NCBI RefSeq assembly: GCF_002234535.1
Contig: NZ_CP022521.1
Location: forward strand, 4,278,001-4,342,000
Direction: 5' to 3'
Length of the DNA stretch: 64,000 bases
Source: Actinoalloteichus hoggarensis
GTDB lineage: Bacteria > Actinomycetota > Actinomycetes > Mycobacteriales > Pseudonocardiaceae
Shown: piece after piece, positions 51,308 to 60,962 of the stretch
Numbering within the stretch: position 1 is the stretch's first letter
How the letters are laid out: each line of letters starts with the position of its first letter
Made by a program: the position numbers and the translations under genes
Notes under the pieces: model-generated
The model's input: the letters and a program-made list of their open reading frames with translations, nothing else
Database searches by the model: none
What the model was told of the DNA's origin: nothing

Positions 51308-51917
51308 CGCGACGCCGGATCGGGCGCCTGCTCCCTGGACGTGCGCCCGCGCCGCATGCGGCCGGCCGGGCGGCCGGGTCGGGCATCCCGTCGGCGCCCC
51401 GGATCAGCGAGTCGACGGTGCTCGAGCGGAACCGGTGTCCACGCTCGGCACCCCGTGCGAGGGTGTCGGGCGGCCCGCGCGCGACACCGTGACGAACGCG
51501 GCATGCGGATCGCCAGACCGCCGCGGAGGCCCGCGGGGCGAGTCCGAGTTCCGGCGGCGGCCGGCGGTACGGCCGCCGCCCGCGCCGCCGAGCCGTGTCG
51601 GCGACGCGCGACCACACCACCACCCCTGCCGCCGGGCAGCCACGTACGCGGGTCTCGGCCCCGAGGCCCGCCGTCTCGAGGCCGTCGGATCGATTCGAGC
51701 CGACGCGGCGGCCTCCCCGCGGGGCGCGAGCCTGCCGAGCCAGCGACCCGACGACGGTCGAACGATCCGAAGATCAGGAATATGTCGTTCGCCGAGCAAC
51801 CACGTCGACGTCTCCCGCGTAGAAGGGGCAGCGGCCTCGTCGGCCCGACAGTGACGGCCGACGGCCGACGGCCGACGGCCGACGGCCGACGGCCGACGGC
51901 CGACGATGGAGGATCGA
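51308..51917. other. Intergenic before the first subtilisin gene
   Basis: 610 bp without a convincing gene; the tandem 7-bp repeat at 51854-51902 occupies its right end, immediately before the ribosome-binding site GGAGG. Confidence 0.55.
51854..51902. repeat. Seven tandem copies of ACGGCCG before the subtilisin start
   Basis: Perfect 7 x 7-bp array ending 15 bases before the ATG at 51918 and six bases before the GGAGG. It lies in the presumed 5' untranslated region. Confidence 0.95.
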
Positions 51918-54900
51918 ATGCGATTACGTCATCTGAGATCGGGGACCGCGCTGGCGGTCGTGCTGGCGATGGCGGGCCCCGCCGCCGCGCTGGGCGCCGG
52001 TCCGCCCGACGGCCCGGTGCCCGCCGGGGAGCACCACGGCGCCCTCGGACACTCGGGGCCGATTCGATCGGTCACCCTGATCACCGGCGACCGGGTGTTG
52101 TTCACCGGGGGCGGCTCCGAGGTCAGCGTCGTCGCGGTGCAGCAGCCCGCGGAGCGACGCGGCATCGGCTGGGTGCGCACCTGGGACGACACCGGTGTCT
52201 CGGTACTGCCGTCCGACGCCCTCCCCCTCCTCGCGGCGGGCCGACTGGACGAGCGCCTCTTTCACGTCACCGGGCTGGTCGCGCAGGGCCTGGCCGACGA
52301 CGAGCAGGAGGACCTGCGGTTGATCGTCACCGACGGAGCGGGCGAGGGGGAGGACGTCGAACTGTTCGACGCCGCGGCCCTGCCCGAGATGGCCGAGGTC
52401 GCGACCTCGTCGGCGGACCTCGGGGTGACGGGCGTCTCGGTTCCCCGGTCGGACACCGGAGAGTTCTGGTCGGAGCTCAACGCCCGGCCCACCACGCTCG
52501 CCGACTCGGCGGGCAAGGTGTGGCTGGACGGGCGGGTGCGGTCCACGCTGGCCGAGAGCGCCCCGCTGGTCGGCGCTCCCGAGGCATGGGAGGCGGGTCA
52601 CACCGGCGCGGGCGTGCGGGTGGCCGTGCTGGACACCGGGTACGACACCGACCATCCGGACCTGTCCGATCGGGTGATCGACGCGAAGAGCTTCGTCGCG
52701 GGCGCCCCGGTCCACGACGGCGCGGGCCACGGCACCCACGTGGCGGGGATCATCGCGGGCAGCGGCGCCGCGTCCGACGGCCGCCACCGGGGCGTCGCGC
52801 CCGAGGCGGAGCTGCTGATCGGCAAGGTGCTCAACGACGGCGGCGGCTTCGAGAGCGACATCATCGCGGGCATGGAGTGGGCCGCCGAGAACGGCGCGCG
52901 GGTGGTCAACATGAGTCTGGGCGCCTACTCGTCGCCGTCCGGCGACCCGATGGTCGACGCGCTCGACAGCCTGTCCGAGACCCACGGGACCCTGTTCGTC
53001 ACGGCGGCGGGCAACGACGGGCTACGCGGGTCGGTGGGCAGCCCCGCCGTCGCGGACTCGTCGCTCGCGGTCGGCAGCACCACCAAGCAGGACGAGCTCA
53101 GCGACTTCTCCAGCCAGGGCCCGCGCCCGTGGGACTTCGGCCTGAAGCCGGAGATCGCCGCGCCGGGCACCGACATCACCGCGGCGGGTGCCGCCGCCAC
53201 CGGCTCCGACTACGTGTCGATGTCGGGCACGTCGATGGCGGCGCCGCACGTCGCCGGGGCAGCCGCCATCGTCGCGCAGGCCCACCCCGAGGCGACCGGC
53301 GAGGAGCTCAAGGCCCTCCTCGTCAACAGCGCCCAGCCGTTGGCCGACATCAGCGTGCACGGCCAGGGCGCCGGCAGGCTCGACGTCGAGCGCGCGACGA
53401 ACCAACGGCTTCGTGCCGAACCGGCTGCCTTGGGCGTCGGCAGGCTGCCCTGGCCGCATGACGCCGCCGAGCCGACCGTGCGCACGGTGACCTATCACAA
53501 CCCGACGCCGGAGGACGTGGAGCTGACGCTGTCGGTGGACGTCGAGGGAGCGCAGGACGTCGTCGCGCTCGACGCCGAGAGCATCACGGTGCCCACCCGA
53601 GGCAGCGTCGAGGTCGACGTGCTCGTGACGCCGAGCAACGAGGCCGTCGGCGAGTACACCGGCCGCGTGATCGCCGAGTCGGGCGAGACGCGACTGGTCA
53701 CGCCGCTGTCGGTTCATGTCGAACCGGAGTCTTACGACGTTCCGATCGAGTTCACCGACAGCGCGGGCGATCCCGTGAACGGCCTGTTCATCCTTCAGGA
53801 CCACACGACGGGCGCCACGACCACGGTGTGGTCCGACGAGGGCCCCCAGGCGAGGCTGTCCGCAGGCGAGTACCGCGTGATCGGCTTCGGCATCCGCTTC
53901 GCGGCAGGTGAGCCGGCGGCGGAGAACACCGCGTTCGCGCTCGACAGGTTCACCGTGGAGCCGGGCGCGGCACTGCGCCTCTCCGGCCAGGACGGCGAAC
54001 TGGTCGAGATCGGCGTCGAGAGCACCGAGGACGTCACCCAGGACCTGGCCTCGGTGATCCTGGAGTCCACGACGCACCCGGACTCGCCCATCGGCATCCA
54101 GGCGGACGCCGTGCGGGAGAACCTCGTCGTCCCGTCAGGCTCGGTGCCGGGCCTCGAGTACCACTATTCGGGGTTCTGGGGCGTGCCGTGGGCCTCGGCG
54201 ACCGTGCTGGGCGACGACGGGTTCACCGTCGGCTGGGCGTTGGAACAGTCCATCGAGGGCCACGACCTCGAGACGGCGGGCACGGTGATCGACATCACCG
54301 GCATGGACCCCGAGAAGGTGCCCGACCTGACCGGGCTGATCCCGCTCATCGCCGACACCGAGTACGCCCTGGACGCCGCGCGCCTCGCCGCGCTGGTGGC
54401 GGCCTCGCGAGACAACGGCGCCGAGCTGGTGTTGTCGTCGAACCACATCGAGGACCTCTCCGTGCTGCCCGTCGTGCAGCTCTACCGACAGAACGACGTC
54501 GAACGGCTGCTGAGCCGCATGGCGTCGGGGCCGACGGACATCGCGGTGACGCTGACCGCCCAGAGCCCGGTGAGCTACCACCTGGCCGACTCGGTCTTCG
54601 ACGGGCTGAGCGCCGAGGCGACCGACTGGCGATTCGACACGGCGGAGCTCGCCGAGGTCGAGTCCGCCCAGCATCACCCGCTGGGCACCGGTCGGGAGTG
54701 GGCCATCATGTCCTACGCCGTCGACGGTGGAGTCTCCTACATGGTGGAATCGCCCCGCCGGACACCGCATCGGCGAACCGACTACTACTCCCCCGACGTC
54801 GAGTGGGCCGCCTACAGCTCACTCGGCTACCGGATCGAGGGAGACGACATCGTCGACTTCCCGGCGTTGCAGACCGTCCCCGAAGCGCGCCCGGCCGGCC

Positions 54901-55604
54901 CGAACCCCGCGCACGACCTCTGGGTCGGACCGCTGGGCCCGTCGCTGCCCACCGTGCGGTACTCGGCCGACGGGCTGGTGCCGCCGGTGTTCCGTCGGGA
55001 TGACGTGCTGACCGTCGAGGTGCCGATGTTCGGCGACAACGAGCCGCGCAACGTCGCCTTCCCGAACGCGATCGACACCGGCAGCACGGTGCTCGAACAC
55101 GACGGCGTCGAGATCGGCCGCAGCGAGTCGGCGGGGCACGGTTCCTTCGACCTGCCCGCGTCCTCGGACGGCTGGTTCGAATTGACGGCGACCGGCGTCC
55201 GGGACGCCGACTGGTGGCCGGTCTCCACCGAGGTCGACGCACGGTGGCGATTCCGGTCCGCGCCCGCGGAGCCGGGGACGATCGTCGCGCCTCGGCTCCT
55301 CGACGTGCGATTCGACCTGGATCTGGACGGGACGAACTCGGCTGCCGCCGAGACGCCGGTGACCGGCTCGGTGACGGCGTCGGCGGCCGAGGGCGAGTCC
55401 CCGGTGACCGACCTGCGAGTGTCCTATTCGCTCGACGACGGGGCCTCCTGGCACGCGGCGTCGACCCGGCAGGAAGGCGAGTCATGGACGGTGGAGATCC
55501 CGGCGGCCGCCGAGGGCGAGCATGTCTCGCTGCGCGTGGCGGCCGAGGACGACAGCGGTCACTCCGTGATCGAGACGATCACCAAGGCCTACGCGGTGAA
55601 GTGA
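51918..55604 (+). CDS. Large secreted S8 subtilisin-like serine protease, copy 1
   Basis: 1228 residues from the ATG at 51918 (GGAGG six bases upstream; an ATG at 51906 is in frame but lacks one). A Sec signal peptide is followed by a propeptide-like region (SVTLITGDRV...). The catalytic domain spans about 220-480: Asp in VLDTGYD near 236, His in GHGTHVAG near 272, oxyanion Asn in AAGND near 363 and Ser in GTSMAAPH near 438. About 700 C-terminal residues of beta-rich domains follow, ending with an Ig-like SYSLDDGASWH region. No membrane or sorting anchor is visible. A paralogue follows at 56178. Confidence 0.95.
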   Translation: MRLRHLRSGTALAVVLAMAGPAAALGAGPPDGPVPAGEHHGALGHSGPIRSVTLITGDRVLFTGGGSEVSVVAVQQPAERRGIGWVRTWDDTGVSVLPSDALPLLAAGRLDERLFHVTGLVAQGLADDEQEDLRLIVTDGAGEGEDVELFDAAALPEMAEVATSSADLGVTGVSVPRSDTGEFWSELNARPTTLADSAGKVWLDGRVRSTLAESAPLVGAPEAWEAGHTGAGVRVAVLDTGYDTDHPDLSDRVIDAKSFVAGAPVHDGAGHGTHVAGIIAGSGAASDGRHRGVAPEAELLIGKVLNDGGGFESDIIAGMEWAAENGARVVNMSLGAYSSPSGDPMVDALDSLSETHGTLFVTAAGNDGLRGSVGSPAVADSSLAVGSTTKQDELSDFSSQGPRPWDFGLKPEIAAPGTDITAAGAAATGSDYVSMSGTSMAAPHVAGAAAIVAQAHPEATGEELKALLVNSAQPLADISVHGQGAGRLDVERATNQRLRAEPAALGVGRLPWPHDAAEPTVRTVTYHNPTPEDVELTLSVDVEGAQDVVALDAESITVPTRGSVEVDVLVTPSNEAVGEYTGRVIAESGETRLVTPLSVHVEPESYDVPIEFTDSAGDPVNGLFILQDHTTGATTTVWSDEGPQARLSAGEYRVIGFGIRFAAGEPAAENTAFALDRFTVEPGAALRLSGQDGELVEIGVESTEDVTQDLASVILESTTHPDSPIGIQADAVRENLVVPSGSVPGLEYHYSGFWGVPWASATVLGDDGFTVGWALEQSIEGHDLETAGTVIDITGMDPEKVPDLTGLIPLIADTEYALDAARLAALVAASRDNGAELVLSSNHIEDLSVLPVVQLYRQNDVERLLSRMASGPTDIAVTLTAQSPVSYHLADSVFDGLSAEATDWRFDTAELAEVESAQHHPLGTGREWAIMSYAVDGGVSYMVESPRRTPHRRTDYYSPDVEWAAYSSLGYRIEGDDIVDFPALQTVPEARPAGPNPAHDLWVGPLGPSLPTVRYSADGLVPPVFRRDDVLTVEVPMFGDNEPRNVAFPNAIDTGSTVLEHDGVEIGRSESAGHGSFDLPASSDGWFELTATGVRDADWWPVSTEVDARWRFRSAPAEPGTIVAPRLLDVRFDLDLDGTNSAAAETPVTGSVTASAAEGESPVTDLRVSYSLDDGASWHAASTRQEGESWTVEIPAAAEGEHVSLRVAAEDDSGHSVIETITKAYAVK

Positions 55605-55832
55605 GGTGTCTGGTGGGACGCAGGCGCCCGAGGTGACCGACGTCCGCCGGTCGACTCGCCGTCGACCCGGCCCGCACGATCGGTCGATGTCGACCGGCGG
55701 ACGCGGACCGACCCGGGTCTGATCACCTGCTCCCGACCGCCGGGGCACCGGGTGACGGCACCATCGGGCCGCGGCCACAACTGCCGTCGCACCGGACTCG
55801 GCCGTCGCGACAGGACTGTCTCCAGGCACCAC

Positions 55833-55870
55833 GATCGGCGCGGTATCCGGACACGGGTACCGCGCCGATC
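55833..55870. terminator. Perfect 13-bp inverted repeat
   Basis: GATCGGCGCGGTA and TACCGCGCCGATC flank a 12-base loop. It is the first of two adjacent hairpins after the first subtilisin gene. Confidence 0.6.
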
Positions 55871-55889
55871 TGCTGTCGGGGCGCGGCGT

Positions 55890-55929
55890 GACCCGAACGG
55901 CCGCTGGTCGCACGGCGGCCGTTCGGGTC
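55890..55929. terminator. Perfect 15-bp inverted repeat
   Basis: GACCCGAACGGCCGC and GCGGCCGTTCGGGTC flank a 10-base loop, 19 bp after the previous hairpin. Tandem terminators or a dimeric protein-binding site are the options. Confidence 0.6.
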
Positions 55930-56177
55930 CCACGACGCGCGGCGACCCCGCCCGACGCACGGCGAACGCTCGGCACAGGGGTTCGACGCCGTATGGCGGA
56001 CGACCCCCCGCGCGGTCGCTCCCCGGCCATGCCGCCGCGATGACGACCGCAGGCCCGCCCGTGCCTCCATCCCGTGCTCGTTCTCCGCCGATCCCGTGGC
56101 AACCCCGCTGGACCGTCACGGCGTGTGAAAAGGGTGTCAGCCCGATCCGGGCCCCGCAGTGCACCCTGGAGGACGAC

Positions 56178-59100
56178 ATGCGATCACCCGCGCTGTGGCG
56201 ACTCGCCGCAGTGATCGGCGCGCTGAGCCTGGCCGCACCGGCCGCGGCGGCAGGCGCTGCTCCCCCCGGCCTTCCCCCGCTCGGTACGAGCGACCACGCG
56301 GAATCGGCACCGGTGCGTTCGGTGACGTTGATCACCGGCGACCGCGTCGTGTTCAGCGAGTCCGAGGACGAACTGACGGTCCTCGCCGTCGAACAGCCCG
56401 AGGGACGCCGAGGAATCGGCTGGCTGCACACGTTCCACGGCGACACCGTCTCCGTCCTGCCCTACGACGCCATGGAGCTGGTCTCGACGGGCAGGCTGGA
56501 CCCTCGGCTGTTCGACATCACCGGCCTGGTCGCCCAGGGCCTCGCCGACGACGAGACGGACACGCTCGGCCTGATCATGGCCGATCACGGCGAGGCGCGG
56601 ACCCTCTCCGCCGTCCCGTCGACCGCGGAGGTCACCGCCGCCATGCCCGACCTCGGCATGCAGGCCGTCTCGGTGGACCGCTCGGACACCCAGGAGTTCT
56701 GGACCGACCTGGTCGCGGCGCCTGCCGTGTTCGCCGCCGACTCCGTCGACACCGTCTGGCTGGACGGCCGGGTTCGAGCGAGTCTGGACGTCAGCGCCGA
56801 GCTCGTCGGCGCGCCCGAGGCCTGGGAGACAGGCTTCACCGGCGAGGGCGTGCGGGTGGCCGTCCTGGACACCGGTTACGACACCGAGCACCCCGATCTG
56901 ACCGACGCCGTCGTGGAGGCACGCAGCTTCGTCGACGGCGTATCGTCCGCCCACGACGGACGCGGCCACGGCACCCATGTCGCGGGCACCATCGCGGGCA
57001 GCGGCGCCGCCTCCGAGGGCCGCTACCGGGGCGTCGCCCCCGACGCCGACCTGCTGATCGGCAAGGTGCTCGGCGATGACGGCTGGGGCGACGAGAGCTG
57101 GATCATCGCGGGAATGGAATGGGCTGCTCGGCAGGGCGCGGACGTGGTCAACCTGAGCCTCGGTCAAGCCGCCGTGCCCACCGGCGATCCGATGATCGAC
57201 GCGGCGGAGCGGTTGTCCGAGGAGCACGGCACGCTCATCGTGGCGGCGGCGGGCAATGACGGTCAACGCGGCACCGTCAGCTCTCCCGCCGTGGCGGACA
57301 GCGTGCTCGCGGTGGCGAGCACCACCAAGGACGACGAGCTCAGCGACTTCTCCAGCCAGGGCCCGCGTCCGTGGGACTTCGGCCTCAAGCCGGAGATCGC
57401 CGCCCCGGGTTCCGACATCACGGCGGCCGGTGCCGGGGTCACCGGCGCCCGATATCAGACCTACTCCGGAACCTCGATGGCCGCGCCGCACGTGGCCGGT
57501 GCCGCGGCCCTTCTGGCCCAGGCACGCCCGACCGCGACCGGGGCCGAGTTGAAGTCCGTCCTCGTCGGCGCCGCCGCGCCGTTGCCGGGCGTCGACGTGC
57601 ACGGTCAGGGCGCGGGCAGGCTGGACGTCCTGCGCGCCGTCGAGGCGGAGGTGTTCGCGGAGACCGCGGTCCTCGCCTTCGGCCTCCAGTCCTGGCCGCA
57701 CGAGGACGCCGAGGACGCCGTCGGTTCGATCGAGTACCGCAATCCGACCGATGAGGACGTGCGTTTGACCCTGAGCGTGGACGGTGACGCTCCCGACGGC
57801 CTCGTCGCCTTGGAGGCGACCACCGTCCTGGTGCCCGCCGGAGGCAGCGCGGCGGTCGCCGTGCGAGCGGCGCGCGGCGCCGAGGTCGTCGGCGAGTACA
57901 CCGGACACATCACCGCCCGATCCGGCGATCAGCGGATCACGACCCCGTGGTCGATCCACGTCGAGAAGGAGGCCTTCGACGTCCCGCTCGAGTTCACCGA
58001 CAGCGAGGGCGAGGCCGTCGTGGGCGCGGTCCTCCTGGCGGATCTCGACACGGGCGAGGTCACGATGAACGATTACCTCGCCGACCACATCCGGCTCTAC
58101 GCGGGCGATTACCGGCTCGTCGGCTTCGTCCTCGGCGAGTACGGCGAGCCCGATCAACAGCAGACCGCCTTCGCCGCCGACCGCTTCACCGTCGAGGAGG
58201 GCGCGGCGCTGCGCTTCTCCGGTCGCGACGGCGAGCCGGTCGAGATCGGCATCGAGGACGCCGCCCACGACATCGCCCAGGCCCGAGGCGGCCTCATCCT
58301 CAGCGCCGATCGCCCCGGAGGTCGGATGGGGTTGCACATGTGGTCGACCCCCGACACCCGTGTCATCCCCAGCGGCCCGCTGCAGGCGGTCGACTTCCAT
58401 TACTACGGCTACTGGGAGCGACCTTCGGCTCGGGGCCGGGTCCTCGGCGCGGACGGCTTCGCCCTCGGACCTCTGTCCGAGACGTCGGCGTCGGGCTTCG
58501 ATCGGACGGTACGGGGCACCCTGTCGGACATCACCACGATGCCCCCGGCGGAACTGCCTGATCTGACCGGTCGGATCGCGTTCATCGCCGACCTCGAGTG
58601 GCAGTCGGACCCCGATCACCATGACGCCCTGGCACAGGCGGCGGTCGAACGCGGCGCCGAGGCGGTGCTGTCCTACAACTTCCTCTACCAGGAGGCTGCG
58701 GTTCCGCTCGTCGAACTCGGTCTCCCCTCCGACGCCCGGCTTCTCCTGGAGAGGACGGCCTCGGGGCCGACCGACGTCGAGCTGACCCTGGCCGCCACGA
58801 CGCCGGAGGCGTACTTCCTGGCCGACACGGTGGCCGGCGGGCTCGAACCCGATCTGATCGACTGGCGGTTCGAGCGTGCGGAGCTCGCCCAGGTGGAAGC
58901 CGGATACCACAATCCGATCGGCGTTCCCGGTCAGTCGCAGGCGATGGTCTTCTACGACACCGGGGACCGCACCACGGGCTTGCTGGCCTATGGATACCGG
59001 CTCCCCACCGAGCGCACCGAGTACTACTCGCCGGGCGTCTCCTGGGAGCGCTCGCTGGATCTCGGCTACGACACCGAGAGCTTCGTGCGGTATCCGACGC

Positions 59101-59840
59101 TGCAGACGCTTCCGGAGACGCTCGCCGGTGGCCCGCAGCCTCGGCATGATCTGTGGGCGGGCCCGATCGGCCCGACCGTGACCGACGGCGTCGTCACGGC
59201 GGAGGGCGTCCTGCCCTCGGTGTTCCGCCGGGACGACGAACTGGTGGTCGCGGTGTCGATGTTCGGCGACGACGATCCCCGCAACCTCGCCGTCGATCAC
59301 GAGATCGACTCCGGCACGACGGTCCTGCGTCGGGACGGCGCCGAGATCGGCCGCGGCGAATCGCCCGGCACGGGCGCCTTCGCTCTTCCCGCGTCCGACG
59401 GCTTCTACGAACTCTCCGCGACGGGCGTCCGGACCGCCGACTGGTGGCGGATGTCCACCGAGGTCCGCGCCGACTGGCGATTCCGCTCCACTGGGGGCGA
59501 ACCGGGCGACGTCGTGGTCCCTCGGCTGCTCGACGTGCGGTATGACCTGGATCTCGACGAGCTCAACACCGCGGCGGCGGACGTACCCGTCACCGGGACG
59601 GCGACCGTGGCCGCACCGCCGGGGGCGACCACCGCGCCGGTGACCGAGTTCGCGCTGTCGTACTCGCTCGACGACGGGGCCACCTGGCATGACGCGGCGA
59701 TCTCGCCGAACGGCGACTCCTGGACGGTGGAGATCCCCGCCGCCGGGCAGGACGAGCACGTCTCACTGCGCGCGAGCGCGTCCGACGAGGACGGTCACTC
59801 GGTGACCGAGACGATCACCAGGGCCTACCTGGTCCGGTGA
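56178..59840 (+). CDS. Large secreted S8 subtilisin-like serine protease, copy 2
   Basis: 1220 residues from the ATG at 56178, GGAGG seven bases upstream. Same architecture as copy 1: signal peptide, propeptide (SVTLITGDRVVF), catalytic Asp in VLDTGYD near 229, His in GHGTHVAG near 265, Asn in AAGND near 357, Ser in GTSMAAPH near 431, and a long beta-rich C-terminal half. DFSSQGPRPWDFGLKPEIAAPG is identical in both copies, while the C-terminal domains differ far more. The two are tandem duplicates that have diverged mainly outside the catalytic core, perhaps for different substrates. Confidence 0.95.
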   Translation: MRSPALWRLAAVIGALSLAAPAAAAGAAPPGLPPLGTSDHAESAPVRSVTLITGDRVVFSESEDELTVLAVEQPEGRRGIGWLHTFHGDTVSVLPYDAMELVSTGRLDPRLFDITGLVAQGLADDETDTLGLIMADHGEARTLSAVPSTAEVTAAMPDLGMQAVSVDRSDTQEFWTDLVAAPAVFAADSVDTVWLDGRVRASLDVSAELVGAPEAWETGFTGEGVRVAVLDTGYDTEHPDLTDAVVEARSFVDGVSSAHDGRGHGTHVAGTIAGSGAASEGRYRGVAPDADLLIGKVLGDDGWGDESWIIAGMEWAARQGADVVNLSLGQAAVPTGDPMIDAAERLSEEHGTLIVAAAGNDGQRGTVSSPAVADSVLAVASTTKDDELSDFSSQGPRPWDFGLKPEIAAPGSDITAAGAGVTGARYQTYSGTSMAAPHVAGAAALLAQARPTATGAELKSVLVGAAAPLPGVDVHGQGAGRLDVLRAVEAEVFAETAVLAFGLQSWPHEDAEDAVGSIEYRNPTDEDVRLTLSVDGDAPDGLVALEATTVLVPAGGSAAVAVRAARGAEVVGEYTGHITARSGDQRITTPWSIHVEKEAFDVPLEFTDSEGEAVVGAVLLADLDTGEVTMNDYLADHIRLYAGDYRLVGFVLGEYGEPDQQQTAFAADRFTVEEGAALRFSGRDGEPVEIGIEDAAHDIAQARGGLILSADRPGGRMGLHMWSTPDTRVIPSGPLQAVDFHYYGYWERPSARGRVLGADGFALGPLSETSASGFDRTVRGTLSDITTMPPAELPDLTGRIAFIADLEWQSDPDHHDALAQAAVERGAEAVLSYNFLYQEAAVPLVELGLPSDARLLLERTASGPTDVELTLAATTPEAYFLADTVAGGLEPDLIDWRFERAELAQVEAGYHNPIGVPGQSQAMVFYDTGDRTTGLLAYGYRLPTERTEYYSPGVSWERSLDLGYDTESFVRYPTLQTLPETLAGGPQPRHDLWAGPIGPTVTDGVVTAEGVLPSVFRRDDELVVAVSMFGDDDPRNLAVDHEIDSGTTVLRRDGAEIGRGESPGTGAFALPASDGFYELSATGVRTADWWRMSTEVRADWRFRSTGGEPGDVVVPRLLDVRYDLDLDELNTAAADVPVTGTATVAAPPGATTAPVTEFALSYSLDDGATWHDAAISPNGDSWTVEIPAAGQDEHVSLRASASDEDGHSVTETITRAYLVR

Positions 59841-60197
59841 CTCGTCGTCGCGATCGTCGGGCGCGGGCGCACCCCGTTCCCGACGGTCGCGACCCGCCGC
59901 CGCAGCTCGGCTCCGGGCCGGGACCTGCGGCGATCAGCAGCAGGCGGGGGACGGCGCGGCGGCACCGCCACGGGCACGGCGACGATCGCGTCGACGCGGA
60001 TTCCGATCGTCGACGGCGGCCGGCCGCGATCCACGCCCGCCGCAGGGGGGACGACTGGGCAGGCCGGCGGCCGGTCGTCACGTCCCGAGGTCCGGCTGAC
60101 CGGGGCGCGGCGGGGACGGCCCGCCGGGATTCACCCGGACGGGGGCGTCTCGCGCTCGACCGGAATACCGTCCGGGAGCCTGCTGGTTGCCGTAGCC
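59841..60197. other. Intergenic, nothing recognised
   Basis: No gene, clear promoter or strong hairpin is seen in these 357 bp. Confidence 0.5.
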
Positions 60198-60830
60198 ATG
60201 ACGGACATCGGCTTCATCGGAGCGGGCCACATCGGCGGCGGCCTGGCGCGGCGCGCGGTGGCAGCGGGCTATGACGTGGTGATCAGCAACTCGCGAGGGC
60301 CGGAGACCCTGCGCGACCTGGTCGCGGAACTGGGCGAACACGCCAGAGCGGGCACGGCCGAGGAGGCCGCGGCGGCGCCGGTCGTCGTGGTGAGCATTCC
60401 GCTGAAGGCCTACGCCCAGGTGCCCGCCGCGGTGGCGGGCAAGATCGTGATCGAGACGAACAACTACTACCCGCAGCGCGACGGCCGGATCCCCGAGTTG
60501 GACGCGCGCACGGTGACCAGCTCGGAGCTCCAGGCACGGCATTGGCGGGGTGCTTCGGTCGTCAAGGCGTTCAACGCGATCCCGGCGGCCGAGATCGCGA
60601 CCGACGCGAGCCCGACGGGCACGCCGAACCGGCGGGCGATTCCCATCGCGGGCGACGACGGGGCGGCCAAGGCCGAGGTCGCCGCGCTGATCGACCGCCT
60701 CGGCTTCGACGTCGTCGACGTCGGTCCCCTCGCCGAGAGCCGGCGGATCGAGCCGGGCACCCCCTCCTACGGCGTGCGGGAGAACACGGCGCAGGCCGAG
60801 GCGAGCATCGCCGGGGCGCGGCGCGACTGA
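60198..60830 (+). CDS. NADPH-dependent F420 reductase-like Rossmann protein
   Basis: 210 residues from the ATG at 60198. N-terminal dinucleotide motif GFIGAGHIGGGLARRA followed by VVISNSRGPETL, whose Ser/Arg pair suggests NADP(H). Later motifs VVVVSIPLKAYAQVP, IVIETNNYYPQRDG and KAFNAIPA are those of the F420_oxidored/ProC-like family. Actinomycetes use F420, so transfer of hydride between NADPH and F420 is possible; other members act on unknown substrates. It converges with the superoxide dismutase gene. Confidence 0.85.
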   Translation: MTDIGFIGAGHIGGGLARRAVAAGYDVVISNSRGPETLRDLVAELGEHARAGTAEEAAAAPVVVVSIPLKAYAQVPAAVAGKIVIETNNYYPQRDGRIPELDARTVTSSELQARHWRGASVVKAFNAIPAAEIATDASPTGTPNRRAIPIAGDDGAAKAEVAALIDRLGFDVVDVGPLAESRRIEPGTPSYGVRENTAQAEASIAGARRD

Positions 60831-60910
60831 TCGACCGCACGGCCGACGGCTCGTCGACGTCGGACGGGTCGTAGAACCTCCGTCGCGACTCCGGGTCGAG
60901 CGACGAGAGC

Positions 60911-60949
60911 GGCGGGCCGGTGCACCCCCAGACCCCGCACCGGCCCGCC
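60911..60949. terminator. Bidirectional terminator hairpin
   Basis: GGCGGGCCGGTGC and GCACCGGCCCGCC form a perfect 13-bp stem with a 13-base loop, between the convergent stops at 60830 and 60963. Confidence 0.8.
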
Positions 60950-60962
60950 GTGCGCGGCGGGC

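Larger units (their letters stand above)
55605..56177. other. Spacer between the two subtilisin genes
   Basis: 573 bp with two strong hairpins (55833-55870 and 55890-55929) and no gene. GGAGG at its right end serves the second subtilisin. Confidence 0.6.

Noticed and set aside
56184-59759. 1191-codon minus-strand frame opposite the second subtilisin
   Set aside because: Mirror frame caused by strong third-position G/C bias; no recognisable domain.
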